Notes: a model not told the origin generated them from the letters alone. DNA of 12,702 bases from Treponema sp. (GCA_031290325.1 JAITNU010000185.1:1-12702), one strand, 5' to 3'. Positions 7,112 through 12,702 are shown, counted from the first letter of the stretch. A program made the numbers and translations.

Positions 7112-8080
7112 ATGAAACGAATTACCGCTATAATCTTAACCGGTTTAGTCACGGTTATATTGTGCACTGCCCAAACCGAGCCTGGTACACCCAGCACTTT
7201 CAGGCAGGAAGGGATCGCATCATATTATGGAAGTGAATTTGACGGACGTTCTACCGCATCGGAAGAGCTTTTTGATTCCACCAAATTTACCGCCGCGCAT
7301 CCGGACCTCCCTTTTGGGACCATGCTTATTGTGACCAATACCCATAATAATAGGCAGGTTACGGTACGAGTAAATGACCGGGGGCCTTTTGCGTCTGCCC
7401 GGATCATTGATGTTTCCAGGGCCGCAGCGGAACAATTAGATATGATAGTTACCGGAACCGCTCCGGTAGTGATTGAAAGAGCTCCCGATACGGCAGCCCC
7501 TGGACCGATCCCTGGTGGAACGCAGACCCCAGCACCCGGTGGGATGGCGCAGCCCGTGGGACCGATCCCTGGTGGAACGCAGACCGCCGGACCAGTACCC
7601 GGTGGGATGGCGCCCCAGCAGACGGTGGGACCGATCCCTGGCGGAACACCCCAGCAGACCACCGGGCCAGCACCCGGTGGGATGGCGCAGCCCGTGGGAC
7701 CGATCCCTGGCGGAACACCCCAGCAGACCACCGGACCAGCACCCCAACAGGCAGCGCCCCCGGGACCTACGATTCCGGCCCTGATTCAGTCTGCACCGTC
7801 TTTCGTGGTGCCGGCGGAGATCAAGCCGGGTATTCCTCCTGCAGGAACTAATAAGCGGTATCGCCTGCAGGTTGGTTCCTATAAGGTCCCCCGGAATGCC
7901 ACAGAAGTCTTTAATACCTTAAAGAGATTCGGCCTTAATCCTGCCTATGAAAAACCGCCAGGTGACGAGGAGATCTACCGGGTGGTGCTTCCTGGGCTGC
8001 GGCCGGAAGAGGTGCCTGCCCTTGCTAATATACTGGGAGCCGCTGGCTTCCGGGAAGCCCTGCTCCGGGAAGAGCGTTAG
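7112..8080 (+). CDS. rlpA: RlpA-like septal/peptidoglycan protein with SPOR domain
   Basis: This 322-aa exported protein acts on or binds peptidoglycan. Characterised RlpA is a lytic transglycosylase that cuts denuded glycan strands at septa. Residues 1-20 are a signal peptide (MKRITAIILTGLVTVILCTA). Cys18 is preceded by Leu, a poor lipobox, so signal peptidase I cleavage near 20/21 is more likely than lipidation. The double-psi beta-barrel spans about 33-122: GIASYYGSEFDGRSTASEE (34-52), FTAAHPDLPFGT (59-70, His63) and VRVNDRGPF (85-93, Asp89) carry the conserved Glu/His/Asp set. A Pro/Gly/Gln repeat linker covers 131-217. A C-terminal SPOR domain, YRLQVGSYK (250-258) to about 320, should target denuded glycan at division sites. 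No Shine-Dalgarno sequence is evident. A transporter gene follows 13 bases downstream. Confidence 0.9.
   Translation: MKRITAIILTGLVTVILCTAQTEPGTPSTFRQEGIASYYGSEFDGRSTASEELFDSTKFTAAHPDLPFGTMLIVTNTHNNRQVTVRVNDRGPFASARIIDVSRAAAEQLDMIVTGTAPVVIERAPDTAAPGPIPGGTQTPAPGGMAQPVGPIPGGTQTAGPVPGGMAPQQTVGPIPGGTPQQTTGPAPGGMAQPVGPIPGGTPQQTTGPAPQQAAPPGPTIPALIQSAPSFVVPAEIKPGIPPAGTNKRYRLQVGSYKVPRNATEVFNTLKRFGLNPAYEKPPGDEEIYRVVLPGLRPEEVPALANILGAAGFREALLREER
7502..7762 (+). repeat. In-frame tandem repeat in rlpA (GPIPGGT units)
   Basis: Four tandem units begin at 7502, 7559, 7628 and 7697, with lengths of 57, 69, 69 and 66 bases, all multiples of three. Each opens with GGACCGATCCCTGGYGGAAC. The protein unit is GPIPGGT followed by a Gln/Thr-rich segment and a (A/V)PGGMA module; the last unit lacks that module and ends in QQAAPP. 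Units 3 and 4 are nearly identical over their first 47 bases, which suggests recent duplication. The array forms a flexible Pro-rich linker between the catalytic and SPOR domains. Confidence 0.92.
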
Positions 8081-8093
8081 TTACCGTGCTTTT

Positions 8094-9005
8094 ATGAATA
8101 GGAAGGCGCTTCGGGCAGATGTGCTTTTATTACTGACGGCGTGTATTTGGGGCTTTGCCTTTGTTGCCCAGCGTTCAGGAATGGAATATGTTGGCCCCTT
8201 CACGTATAATGGGATACGGTTCTTATTGGGGAGCCTTTCCCTGATTCCCCTCATCATATACCGGAAGGGCGGGGTTCAGGAAAAAACAGGGAGGAAACAG
8301 AGCAGGAGTATCGTGGTGATTTCCTTTATTTTGTCTTCTCTGGCAGCGGGAACGTGTCTCTTTATCGGGGCATCCCTGCAGCAAGTGGGGATTATCTATA
8401 CTACTGCAGGACATTCCGGGTTTATTACCGGTTTGTATGTGGTGTTGGTACCTATCTTCGGCATATTCCTTGGGAGAGAGACCGGGCTTCCCACCTGGGT
8501 GGGGGCGGCGTTTACCTTGACCGGGCTGTTTTTCCTCAGTGTTGCCGGAGATATGAGTGCTATTAACCGGGGGGATCTCATCACCGCAATAAGCGCCATC
8601 TTCTGGGCATTGCATGTGCTGGTGATTGACCGGCTGGTACAAAAGTTCGATCCTATCATGCTTTCCGCAGGACAATTTGCCTGGTGTAGCATCTTTTCCC
8701 TGATTGTCGGTTACCTTACTGAACCCTTTTCCCTGGAATCCACGATACAGGGCCTCCTCCCTATCCTCTACGGAGGGCTTGGTTCGGTGGGCATTGCCTA
8801 TACCCTCCAAGTGGTGGCCCAGAAAGACGCGCCTCCTGCTCATGCCTGCATCATCCTCTGCCTGGAAGGGGTATTTGCCGCCATCGGAGGGATCATCATT
8901 CTCTCGGAACCTTTAGGTCCCTGGACCCTCTTGGGTTTTGTTCTCATACTCTGCGGAATGTTGGCAACTCAATGGGACCTTATCTTTGCGCCTCTTCACC
9001 AATGA
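8094..9005 (+). CDS. DMT-superfamily (EamA) transporter
   Basis: This is a 303-aa integral membrane protein with about ten hydrophobic segments, made of two EamA repeats. I chose ATG 8094, directly before the first membrane segment (MNRKALRADVLLLLTACIWG). The frame is open further upstream, but that part overlaps rlpA and is basic and unlike the family. No strong Shine-Dalgarno sequence is seen, so translation may depend on coupling to rlpA, which ends 13 bases before. Family-typical stretches are WGFAFVAQRSG, GPFTYNGIRFLLG, the second-repeat segment GDLITAISAIFWALHVLVID, and GIAYTLQVVAQK near the C-terminus. LEGVFAAIGG replaces the commoner LEPVFA motif. EamA proteins export or import amino acids, nucleosides or other small metabolites; the substrate is not predictable here. 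The last 20 bases probably overlap the start of the sfsA fusion gene. Confidence 0.88.
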   Translation: MNRKALRADVLLLLTACIWGFAFVAQRSGMEYVGPFTYNGIRFLLGSLSLIPLIIYRKGGVQEKTGRKQSRSIVVISFILSSLAAGTCLFIGASLQQVGIIYTTAGHSGFITGLYVVLVPIFGIFLGRETGLPTWVGAAFTLTGLFFLSVAGDMSAINRGDLITAISAIFWALHVLVIDRLVQKFDPIMLSAGQFAWCSIFSLIVGYLTEPFSLESTIQGLLPILYGGLGSVGIAYTLQVVAQKDAPPAHACIILCLEGVFAAIGGIIILSEPLGPWTLLGFVLILCGMLATQWDLIFAPLHQ

Positions 9006-10131
9006 TCGGGAAGCCCGCTTCCAGGAGCGGCCCAATCGTTTCCTCATCATTGCCCGTGACGGGGAAGAGGAAATAGTCTGTCACTGCCCCAATCCCGGAC
9101 GGCTCATCGAATTCGTCTTTCCCGGTGAGCGGCTCATCCTGGAAAAGCGAGCCACATCCGGGGCAAAGACCGCCTGGACAGCGGCGGCTATTTACCACCG
9201 GGATACGGTGGCGCCTCTCTTTGCCGCACGGGCAAATAAGGCGGCGGAACAGCTCATCCTCCCCACTATCATTCCCGGTCTCCGGGAGATTCAGCGAGAA
9301 CACACTATCGGCGCATCGCGGTTCGATTTTTTGTGCCTTGATGACCAGGGAAAGCGGCATTTAATTGAGGTGAAAGCCTGTTCCCTCATTGAATACGAAG
9401 TTGCCATGTTCCCCGACGCCCCCAGTGTCCGGGCACTCAAGCATCTGGAAGAACTGGCGGAACTTGCCAACGCGGGGTATTGCTGCCATCTGCTTTTCGT
9501 CATTGTCCACGGAACCCCCCAGGTGTTCATCCCGAATCTGCATACGGATCCGTTTTTTGCCGAAGCCTTAAGCCGGTATGGTGTGGATACAGTGGAGGTA
9601 CACGCGGCCCTGATCCGCTGTAACCCCGAGGGAAACGCGGTATTGGTTGCTGAATCAGTTCCGGTGGATCTCTCCCATGGAGACTTGGCAGGAAGGGATA
9701 GCGGGAATTACCTGATACTCCTCCATATCCCCGAAGAACAGGCCCGTGCGGTGGGTTCTCTGGGGACTATCACCTTTGCCCCTGGCTGGTATGTCTATGC
9801 GGGATCAGCCCGGAAAAACCTATCCCGGCGCATCAGCCGGCATGTGCGAAAGGCCGGGAAAAAGAACCATTGGCATATTGATTACCTTACCCCTGGCGCA
9901 CGTACCATCCAAGCCCTCCCCATCCTGTCCTACCGGAACCTGGAATGTGATCTGGCCCAGAGCCTCCGGGAACTGGGCGGCAGGGAGGTCCCTGGTTTCG
10001 GTTCCTCAGACTGCCATTGCGGGAGCCACCTCTGTTATTTTGAGGAACCGCCCATGGGGAACCGGGCTTTTGTGGATACGCTGCTCCGGTATCGGCATAT
10101 AGAAGGCTTGAAGCGGCCGGTACCTACTTGA
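8986..10131 (+). CDS. sfsA: SfsA-DUF123 (GIY-YIG-like) two-domain nuclease fusion
   Basis: This 381-aa protein joins two nuclease-like domains. Residues 1 to about 235 are SfsA (sugar fermentation stimulation family, a DNA-binding PD-(D/E)XK-type fold). They contain ERPNRFL (14-20), CPNPGRL (34-40, usually NTGRM), SRFDF (111-115), IEVK (127-130) and FPDAPSVRALKHLEEL (142-157). Asp114, Glu128 and Lys130 match the catalytic pattern. Residues about 239-352 are DUF123: NYLILL, WYVYAGSA (268-275), RRISRH (281-286), HWHIDYL (295-301) and FGSSDCHCGSHL (338-349), including its conserved Cys/His cluster. The start is uncertain. TTG 8986 gives MRLFTNDREARF, the natural SfsA beginning, and overlaps the transporter gene by 20 bases; an in-frame TTG at 8938 would add 16 residues without family resemblance. 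The in vivo substrate is unknown. Confidence 0.9.
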   Translation: MRLFTNDREARFQERPNRFLIIARDGEEEIVCHCPNPGRLIEFVFPGERLILEKRATSGAKTAWTAAAIYHRDTVAPLFAARANKAAEQLILPTIIPGLREIQREHTIGASRFDFLCLDDQGKRHLIEVKACSLIEYEVAMFPDAPSVRALKHLEELAELANAGYCCHLLFVIVHGTPQVFIPNLHTDPFFAEALSRYGVDTVEVHAALIRCNPEGNAVLVAESVPVDLSHGDLAGRDSGNYLILLHIPEEQARAVGSLGTITFAPGWYVYAGSARKNLSRRISRHVRKAGKKNHWHIDYLTPGARTIQALPILSYRNLECDLAQSLRELGGREVPGFGSSDCHCGSHLCYFEEPPMGNRAFVDTLLRYRHIEGLKRPVPT

Positions 10132-10157
10132 CAGAGACTTCCCGTTCATGCCAATAT
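10128..10157 (+). promoter_or_regulatory. Promoter candidate for rplM-rpsI
   Basis: A consensus -35 TTGACA (10128-10133) includes the TGA stop codon of the sfsA fusion gene. Eighteen bases later lies CAATAT (10152-10157), a poor -10 hexamer but preceded by TG one base earlier (TGcCAATAT), as in extended -10 promoters. The predicted transcript starts near 10164, leaving a leader of about 30 bases with the AAAAGG ribosome binding site (10182-10186). That is too short for a structured L13 autoregulatory leader. Confidence 0.5.
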
Positions 10158-10194
10158 GAATAAGTATTGTGTATTTTATTGAAAAGGTTATGAT

Positions 10195-10623
10195 ATGAAG
10201 ACTGTATTTGTAAAACCCGCTGAGGTGGAGCGGAAATGGTTTGTGATTAACGCCGAAGGAAAGGTCCTGGGCAGGGTTGCGGCTAAGGCAGCTTCCATCG
10301 TGAGGGGCAAAGAAAAGGCCGTCTATGCTCCTCATCAGGAAGTTGGGGACTTTGTGGTGGTGGTGAATGCGGGCAAAATTGTGGTTACTGGTCGCAAGGT
10401 CCAGCAGAAGCTGTATTATCATCATTCCGGTTATCCCGGAGGACTCAAATCGGTTACGTTTGAAAAACTCGTGGCCCGTCATCCGGTGGCTCCGCTGGAG
10501 GCGGCAATCAAGGGTATGCTTCCCAAGGGACCGCTGGGGCGGAAACTTTTGAAGAATGTCAAGGTCTATGCCGGACCTGAGCATCCTCATGCTGCCCAGT
10601 GCCCGGAAGCGATTGACTTATAA
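10195..10623 (+). CDS. rplM: 50S ribosomal protein L13
   Basis: This is a 142-aa large-subunit protein that binds 23S rRNA early in assembly. The length is standard. Diagnostic stretches are WFVINAEGKVLGRVA (15-29), GDFVVVVNAGKIVVTGRK (51-68), YYHHSGYPGGLKS (74-86) and KGMLPKGPLGRKLLKNVKVY (106-125), then AGPEHPHAAQ. The ATG is preceded by AAAAGG at a spacing of 8. It is followed 15 bases later by rpsI, the almost universal bacterial rplM-rpsI pair, so the two should be cotranscribed and made in equal amounts. Confidence 0.98.
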   Translation: MKTVFVKPAEVERKWFVINAEGKVLGRVAAKAASIVRGKEKAVYAPHQEVGDFVVVVNAGKIVVTGRKVQQKLYYHHSGYPGGLKSVTFEKLVARHPVAPLEAAIKGMLPKGPLGRKLLKNVKVYAGPEHPHAAQCPEAIDL

Positions 10624-10638
10624 ACAAGAGGTGAAAAG

Positions 10639-11031
10639 GTGATTAAAAATCTTGGTATTGGAACCGGCAGAAGAAAGACCGCTGTTGCGCGGGTATATGT
10701 CCGAGAGGGGGGTGGTAACATCCTGGTCAATGGCAAAGAGCTGAACCGGTATTTTCCCCTGGGGGAACATGCCCTCATGGTACGGCAGCCCCTCATGGTT
10801 ACTGCCAGTGAGAATAAATTCGACATTTTGATCAATGTGTATGGCGGCGGTATTCACGGCCAGGCCGGTGCCTGCCGTCATGGACTTGCCCGGGCGCTTT
10901 GCCAGATCGATCAGGGCAACTATACGAGTCTGCGGAGTAATGGATACCTTACCCGGGATTCCCGTATGGTGGAACGCAAGAAATATGGTCAGGCCGGTGC
11001 CAGAAGGCGTTTCCAGTTCTCCAAGCGTTAG
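10639..11031 (+). CDS. rpsI: 30S ribosomal protein S9
   Basis: This is a 130-aa small-subunit protein whose C-terminal tail reaches the P-site tRNA. It starts at GTG 10639 with AGAGGTG about 7 bases upstream. Diagnostic stretches are GTGRRKTAVARVYVREG (8-24), GKELNRYFP, GGGIHGQAGACRHGLARAL and the basic C-terminus YGQAGARRRFQFSKR, which ends with the invariant SKR. The last 47 bases, coding for this functional tail, are probably also read in another frame as the beginning of the acylphosphatase gene. Confidence 0.98.
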   Translation: MIKNLGIGTGRRKTAVARVYVREGGGNILVNGKELNRYFPLGEHALMVRQPLMVTASENKFDILINVYGGGIHGQAGACRHGLARALCQIDQGNYTSLRSNGYLTRDSRMVERKKYGQAGARRRFQFSKR

Positions 11032-11329
11032 CAAGGGTTCGGGGGTTTCCGCCTTTTTTGCTATTATTCGGGGCCGTGTCCAGGGTGTGGGGTTCCGGTA
11101 TACCTGTCTCAACGAGGCCCGTCGTATTGGTCTTTTGGGGTGGGTGAGGAATACCCCTGATGGGGATGTGGAGGTCTGGTCGGAAGGGCCTACCGAAAAG
11201 CAGGAGCTTTTCCTGAGTTGGCTTCGCCAAGGCCCTCCGAATGCCCGGGTAGATTCCTTCTCCTGTGAGATGCGGCGTCCTACTGGTAAGTATCGAAATT
11301 TTTCTGTTAAAGATGGGTTTTTGTATTGA
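10985..11329 (+). CDS. acyP: Acylphosphatase
   Basis: This small enzyme hydrolyses acyl phosphates such as acetyl phosphate or carbamoyl phosphate. The domain is complete: AIIRGRVQGVGFRYTC (26-41) with catalytic Arg38, GLLGWVRNTPDGDVEV (49-64) with catalytic Asn56, then an FLSWLRQGPPNARVDS-like helix and turn, ending at GFLY. No ATG, GTG or TTG exists in frame between the rpsI stop and the domain. The nearest starts are GTG 10997 and ATG 10985, both inside rpsI. They give an extension of about 20-24 residues rich in Ser, Gly, Pro and Val before the domain. I list ATG 10985 (114 aa), which overlaps rpsI by 47 bases in the +1 frame. Ribosome binding sites for both starts are weak, so translation may depend on ribosomes finishing rpsI. 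Family call strong; start uncertain. Confidence 0.88.
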   Translation: MVRPVPEGVSSSPSVSKGSGVSAFFAIIRGRVQGVGFRYTCLNEARRIGLLGWVRNTPDGDVEVWSEGPTEKQELFLSWLRQGPPNARVDSFSCEMRRPTGKYRNFSVKDGFLY

Positions 11330-11354
11330 CAAAAAAGTTATGCCTAATTATAGT
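11326..11354 (+). promoter_or_regulatory. Promoter of tRNA-Gly (near-consensus sigma70 type)
   Basis: TTGACA (11326-11331), a spacer of exactly 17 bases and TATAGT (11349-11354) form a near-perfect vegetative promoter. The -35 box includes the TGA stop codon of the acylphosphatase gene. The predicted start near 11361 lies about 18 bases before the mature tRNA 5' end, so a short 5' leader would be removed by RNase P. Confidence 0.88.
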
Positions 11355-11378
11355 AAAAAGTGTCCTGGATTTTTTAAA

Positions 11379-11449
11379 GCGGCCGTCATATAACGGTATT
11401 ATCCAAGCTTCCCAAGCTTGTGACGCGGGTTCGACTCCCGTCGGCCGCT
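11379..11449 (+). tRNA. tRNA-Gly (anticodon CCC)
   Basis: A 71-base cloverleaf can be folded by hand. The acceptor stem is GCGGCCG with CGGCCGC and discriminator T. The anticodon arm is CAAGC-TTCCCAA-GCTTG, anticodon CCC (decodes GGG). The variable loop is TGAC. The T arm is GCGGG-TTCGACT-CCCGT with one G-T pair. The D arm is ATAT-AACGGTA-TTAT: it forms only A-T pairs plus a T-T mismatch, lacks the usual G10-C25 pair, and position 9 is C. The D loop still has GG and the final A. CCA is not encoded and must be added by the tRNA nucleotidyltransferase. A strong promoter lies directly upstream. Confidence 0.95.
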
Positions 11450-11486
11450 GAAGATGTTATGATTCTTGACTAGAAGAGGCATTTTA

Positions 11487-11657
11487 GTGAATGAAATTTT
11501 GGTAGGCGCGTTAAAAGCCTGTGAAGGGCAGGTTGAAGACGCTTCTGAAAAGTTTCAGGTGGTAGACCTCACGGTAAGGAGTAAACATCTTGATATATGT
11601 ATGGGAAATCCTATTGCTTTTTTGTCTGCAGGAGCACCAGATACTGAGAGTAGATAG
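11487..11657 (+). CDS. Possible small protein, 56 aa, function unknown
   Basis: An ORF from GTG 11487 encodes MNEILVGALKACEGQVEDAS, continuing to a C-terminus SAGAPDTESR. An AGAGG ribosome binding site lies 7 bases before the GTG. I do not recognise the family. It has no signal peptide or membrane segment and two Cys residues. The first 20 residues look like an amphipathic helix. The sequence around its start resembles that of the lipoprotein gene at 11700 with identical spacing, which argues that it is translated. It ends 42 bases before that gene. It could instead be a decayed fragment of a larger gene or chance. The frame is open slightly further upstream (TTG 11466), but without a suitable ribosome binding site. 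Confidence 0.4.
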   Translation: MNEILVGALKACEGQVEDASEKFQVVDLTVRSKHLDICMGNPIAFLSAGAPDTESR

Positions 11658-11699
11658 TCCTGTCCATATTTTTGACTGGAAACTAGAAAAGGAATTAAT

Positions 11700-12509
11700 A
11701 TGAAAAAAATTACATTGCGTTTGGGTATTGTGGTATCAATAACCCTTTTTATGGCAGGCTGTAGCGGCGGTCCTCGATCTGTAGCCCCGGTATCGAAAGC
11801 TGAATCGTTATCCACCATACAATTCGAGACCTATTCGGACCAGGGCATGATCCTCTACGACGAACAGAACCCTGAAGGTCCCCGGATGAGCTTTACCTTT
11901 AGCTTGCTGGATGTTATCGGGTCAACACAGAGTGCCGGCAGTTTGACCACGTTAATCCAAAATCTGGTATATGACGGACACGCCCCTGATGCCTATAAGG
12001 ATGCCCTTATTGCCTCGTATAAAAATAATTATGTACAAATGGAGAGGGTGCCGGATGAGAATTCCGGCACAATGCTGAATTGGGAATATACCGAAACCGT
12101 GGAGGGGGATCAGCTTGGTTCCCGCCTCATCGTGATAAGCCGCAGCCGGGAATATTATCTGGGCGGCGCCCACGGTATGCGGGAAAAAGCCTATTTTGTC
12201 ATTGATGGGGAGCAGGTAAAACAGCTCAAGATTGAGGACTTCATACAAGACAAGCCGGCGCTGGAGCGCTTTATTGAAGATGCGCTTCGCTCATACACAG
12301 AGCTTGAACCAGGCGCCCCCCTTTCTGGCGGAGGCTTTTTTGAAGATACCATACCTATACCGGATAATTTCTTTCTCAGCTCTGAAGGCATTGGTTTCCA
12401 TTGGGACCCCTATGAGATAGCCCCCTATGTAATGGGGAGTATTGAAGTGGTACTGCCCTTTGCAGAGATAAAAGCGCTGCTGTTGCATACACCGCTCCTT
12501 GATTTTTGA
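11700..12509 (+). CDS. Exported lipoprotein with DUF3298/RsiV-like domain
   Basis: This is a 269-aa predicted lipoprotein. Signal peptide residues 1-20 (MKKITLRLGIVVSITLFMAG) end in the lipobox MAGC with acylated Cys21, followed by SGG. ATG 11700 has AAAAGG 7 bases upstream. The C-terminal half matches the DUF3298 (RsiV/anti-sigma sensor-like) pattern: SREYYLGGAHG (149-159), then FFLSSEGIGFHWDPYEIAPY and a final IEVVLPFAEIKALL. The N-terminal half is beta-rich and fits the DUF4163-like partner of this fold. In Bacillus, RsiV uses this domain to sense lysozyme; this protein has no visible cytoplasmic anti-sigma domain and no sigma factor gene nearby, so a regulatory role is not implied. Localisation: anchored to the inner or outer membrane, facing the periplasm or surface. 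Confidence 0.8.
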   Translation: MKKITLRLGIVVSITLFMAGCSGGPRSVAPVSKAESLSTIQFETYSDQGMILYDEQNPEGPRMSFTFSLLDVIGSTQSAGSLTTLIQNLVYDGHAPDAYKDALIASYKNNYVQMERVPDENSGTMLNWEYTETVEGDQLGSRLIVISRSREYYLGGAHGMREKAYFVIDGEQVKQLKIEDFIQDKPALERFIEDALRSYTELEPGAPLSGGGFFEDTIPIPDNFFLSSEGIGFHWDPYEIAPYVMGSIEVVLPFAEIKALLLHTPLLDF

Positions 12510-12589
12510 TGAATCCTCCGTCAGTCTGGTCCCGTAAGACTTTTGTCTTGATTTTCCAAAATCTCCATGATTCCCCACGGGAACAGGGA

Positions 12590-12618
12590 TTCCAATCAAA
12601 TAACCGGAATGTTATAAT
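12590..12618 (+). promoter_or_regulatory. Extended -10 promoter candidate at window end
   Basis: TGtTATAAT (12610-12618) is a perfect extended -10 element. A weak -35, TTCCAA (12590-12595), lies 17 bases upstream. The rest of the 117-base gap after the lipoprotein gene (12510-12626) holds a perfect TTCCC-CAC-GGGAA inverted repeat (12571-12583) and a small TAAGAC-TTTT-GTCTTG hairpin (12535-12550). Neither is a convincing terminator. Confidence 0.6.
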
Positions 12619-12626
12619 AGGACCAG

Positions 12627-12702
12627 ATGATACGAGCGAAACAGCGTGTTCCAGCTATGGAAACAAAAGCCCTGGATGTATCTTCCTGCCTGGCTAAAAG
12701 CC
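12627..12702 (+). CDS. Possible 5' end of an unidentified gene (runs off the window)
   Basis: An open frame from ATG 12627 (MIRAKQRVPAMETKALDV...) continues to the window end, 25 codons. The ATG lies only 8 bases after the TATAAT box, so the transcript would be almost leaderless; an internal in-frame ATG at 12657 is an alternative. The visible residues match no family I know. The stretch 12648-12666 can form a 7-pair hairpin with loop GCTA. The region could therefore equally be a leader or a non-coding RNA. Confidence 0.3.
   Translation, partial: MIRAKQRVPAMETKALDVSSCLAKS

Noticed and set aside
7225..7747. Minus-strand open frames opposite rlpA with GIGPT- or GCWPGG-like repeats
   Set aside because: They are mirror images of the rlpA tandem repeat; the barrel and SPOR motifs are only on the plus strand.
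7502..7762. CRISPR-like array
   Set aside because: Units are directly contiguous, in frame, of multiples of three, and code for a Pro/Gly linker; there are no unique spacers and no cas genes.
10132..10194. L13-type autoregulatory leader RNA upstream of rplM
   Set aside because: The predicted leader is only about 30 bases and shows no stable hairpin.
11049..11066. Rho-independent terminator after rpsI (GGGGG-TTT-CCGCC then six T)
   Set aside because: The stem has a central mismatch and the T tract lies within the acylphosphatase coding region, where termination would cut the gene.
12535..12556. Terminator after the lipoprotein gene (TAAGAC-TTTT-GTCTTG then ATTTT)
   Set aside because: The stem is short and AT-rich and the T tract is weak; too little to call.

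Overview
The window is a gene-dense, moderately GC-rich stretch of bacterial chromosome. It holds two core ribosomal protein genes, a tRNA gene and ordinary housekeeping or envelope genes. No transposase, integrase, CRISPR array, phage gene or defence cassette is visible. Several traits fit a diderm spirochaete, most likely a Treponema relative: an RlpA/SPOR protein, an exported DUF3298-type lipoprotein, a DEAD-box helicase with a basic tail, an SfsA protein fused to a DUF123 domain, and a tRNA gene without encoded CCA. This assignment is inferred from family resemblance. No 16S rRNA or other decisive marker is present.

Left part, minus strand (1-5281). Transcription runs leftward through a DEAD-box RNA helicase, a YbiT-type ABC-F ATPase and the TrkH potassium channel subunit. 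They are separated by 21 and 13 bases and form a probable operon. After a short gap comes the 5' part of a membrane-anchored HtrA/DegP-like protease, cut by the window edge.

Middle (5282-7111). A Tyr/Ser-type protein phosphatase (plus strand) converges on a Gfo/Idh/MocA oxidoreductase (minus strand), and their 3' ends overlap by 15 bases. The phosphatase is divergent from the helicase, and the oxidoreductase is divergent from rlpA.

Right part, plus strand (7112-12702). First is rlpA, with a Pro/Gly/Gln tandem-repeat linker. It is followed by an EamA-type transporter and an overlapping SfsA-DUF123 fusion. A TTGACA promoter then leads into rplM-rpsI, and an acylphosphatase gene appears to begin inside the end of rpsI. 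A second, near-consensus promoter drives tRNA-Gly(CCC). After the tRNA come a possible 56-residue protein, a DUF3298-type lipoprotein, and an extended -10 promoter with a possible gene start that runs off the window.

I see no clearly new biological system. The items most worth a second look are the two-nuclease SfsA-DUF123 fusion, the acylphosphatase start nested in rpsI, the small ORF whose start context copies that of the next gene, two promoters whose -35 box contains the stop codon of the gene before, and the altered second Walker A of the ABC-F protein.
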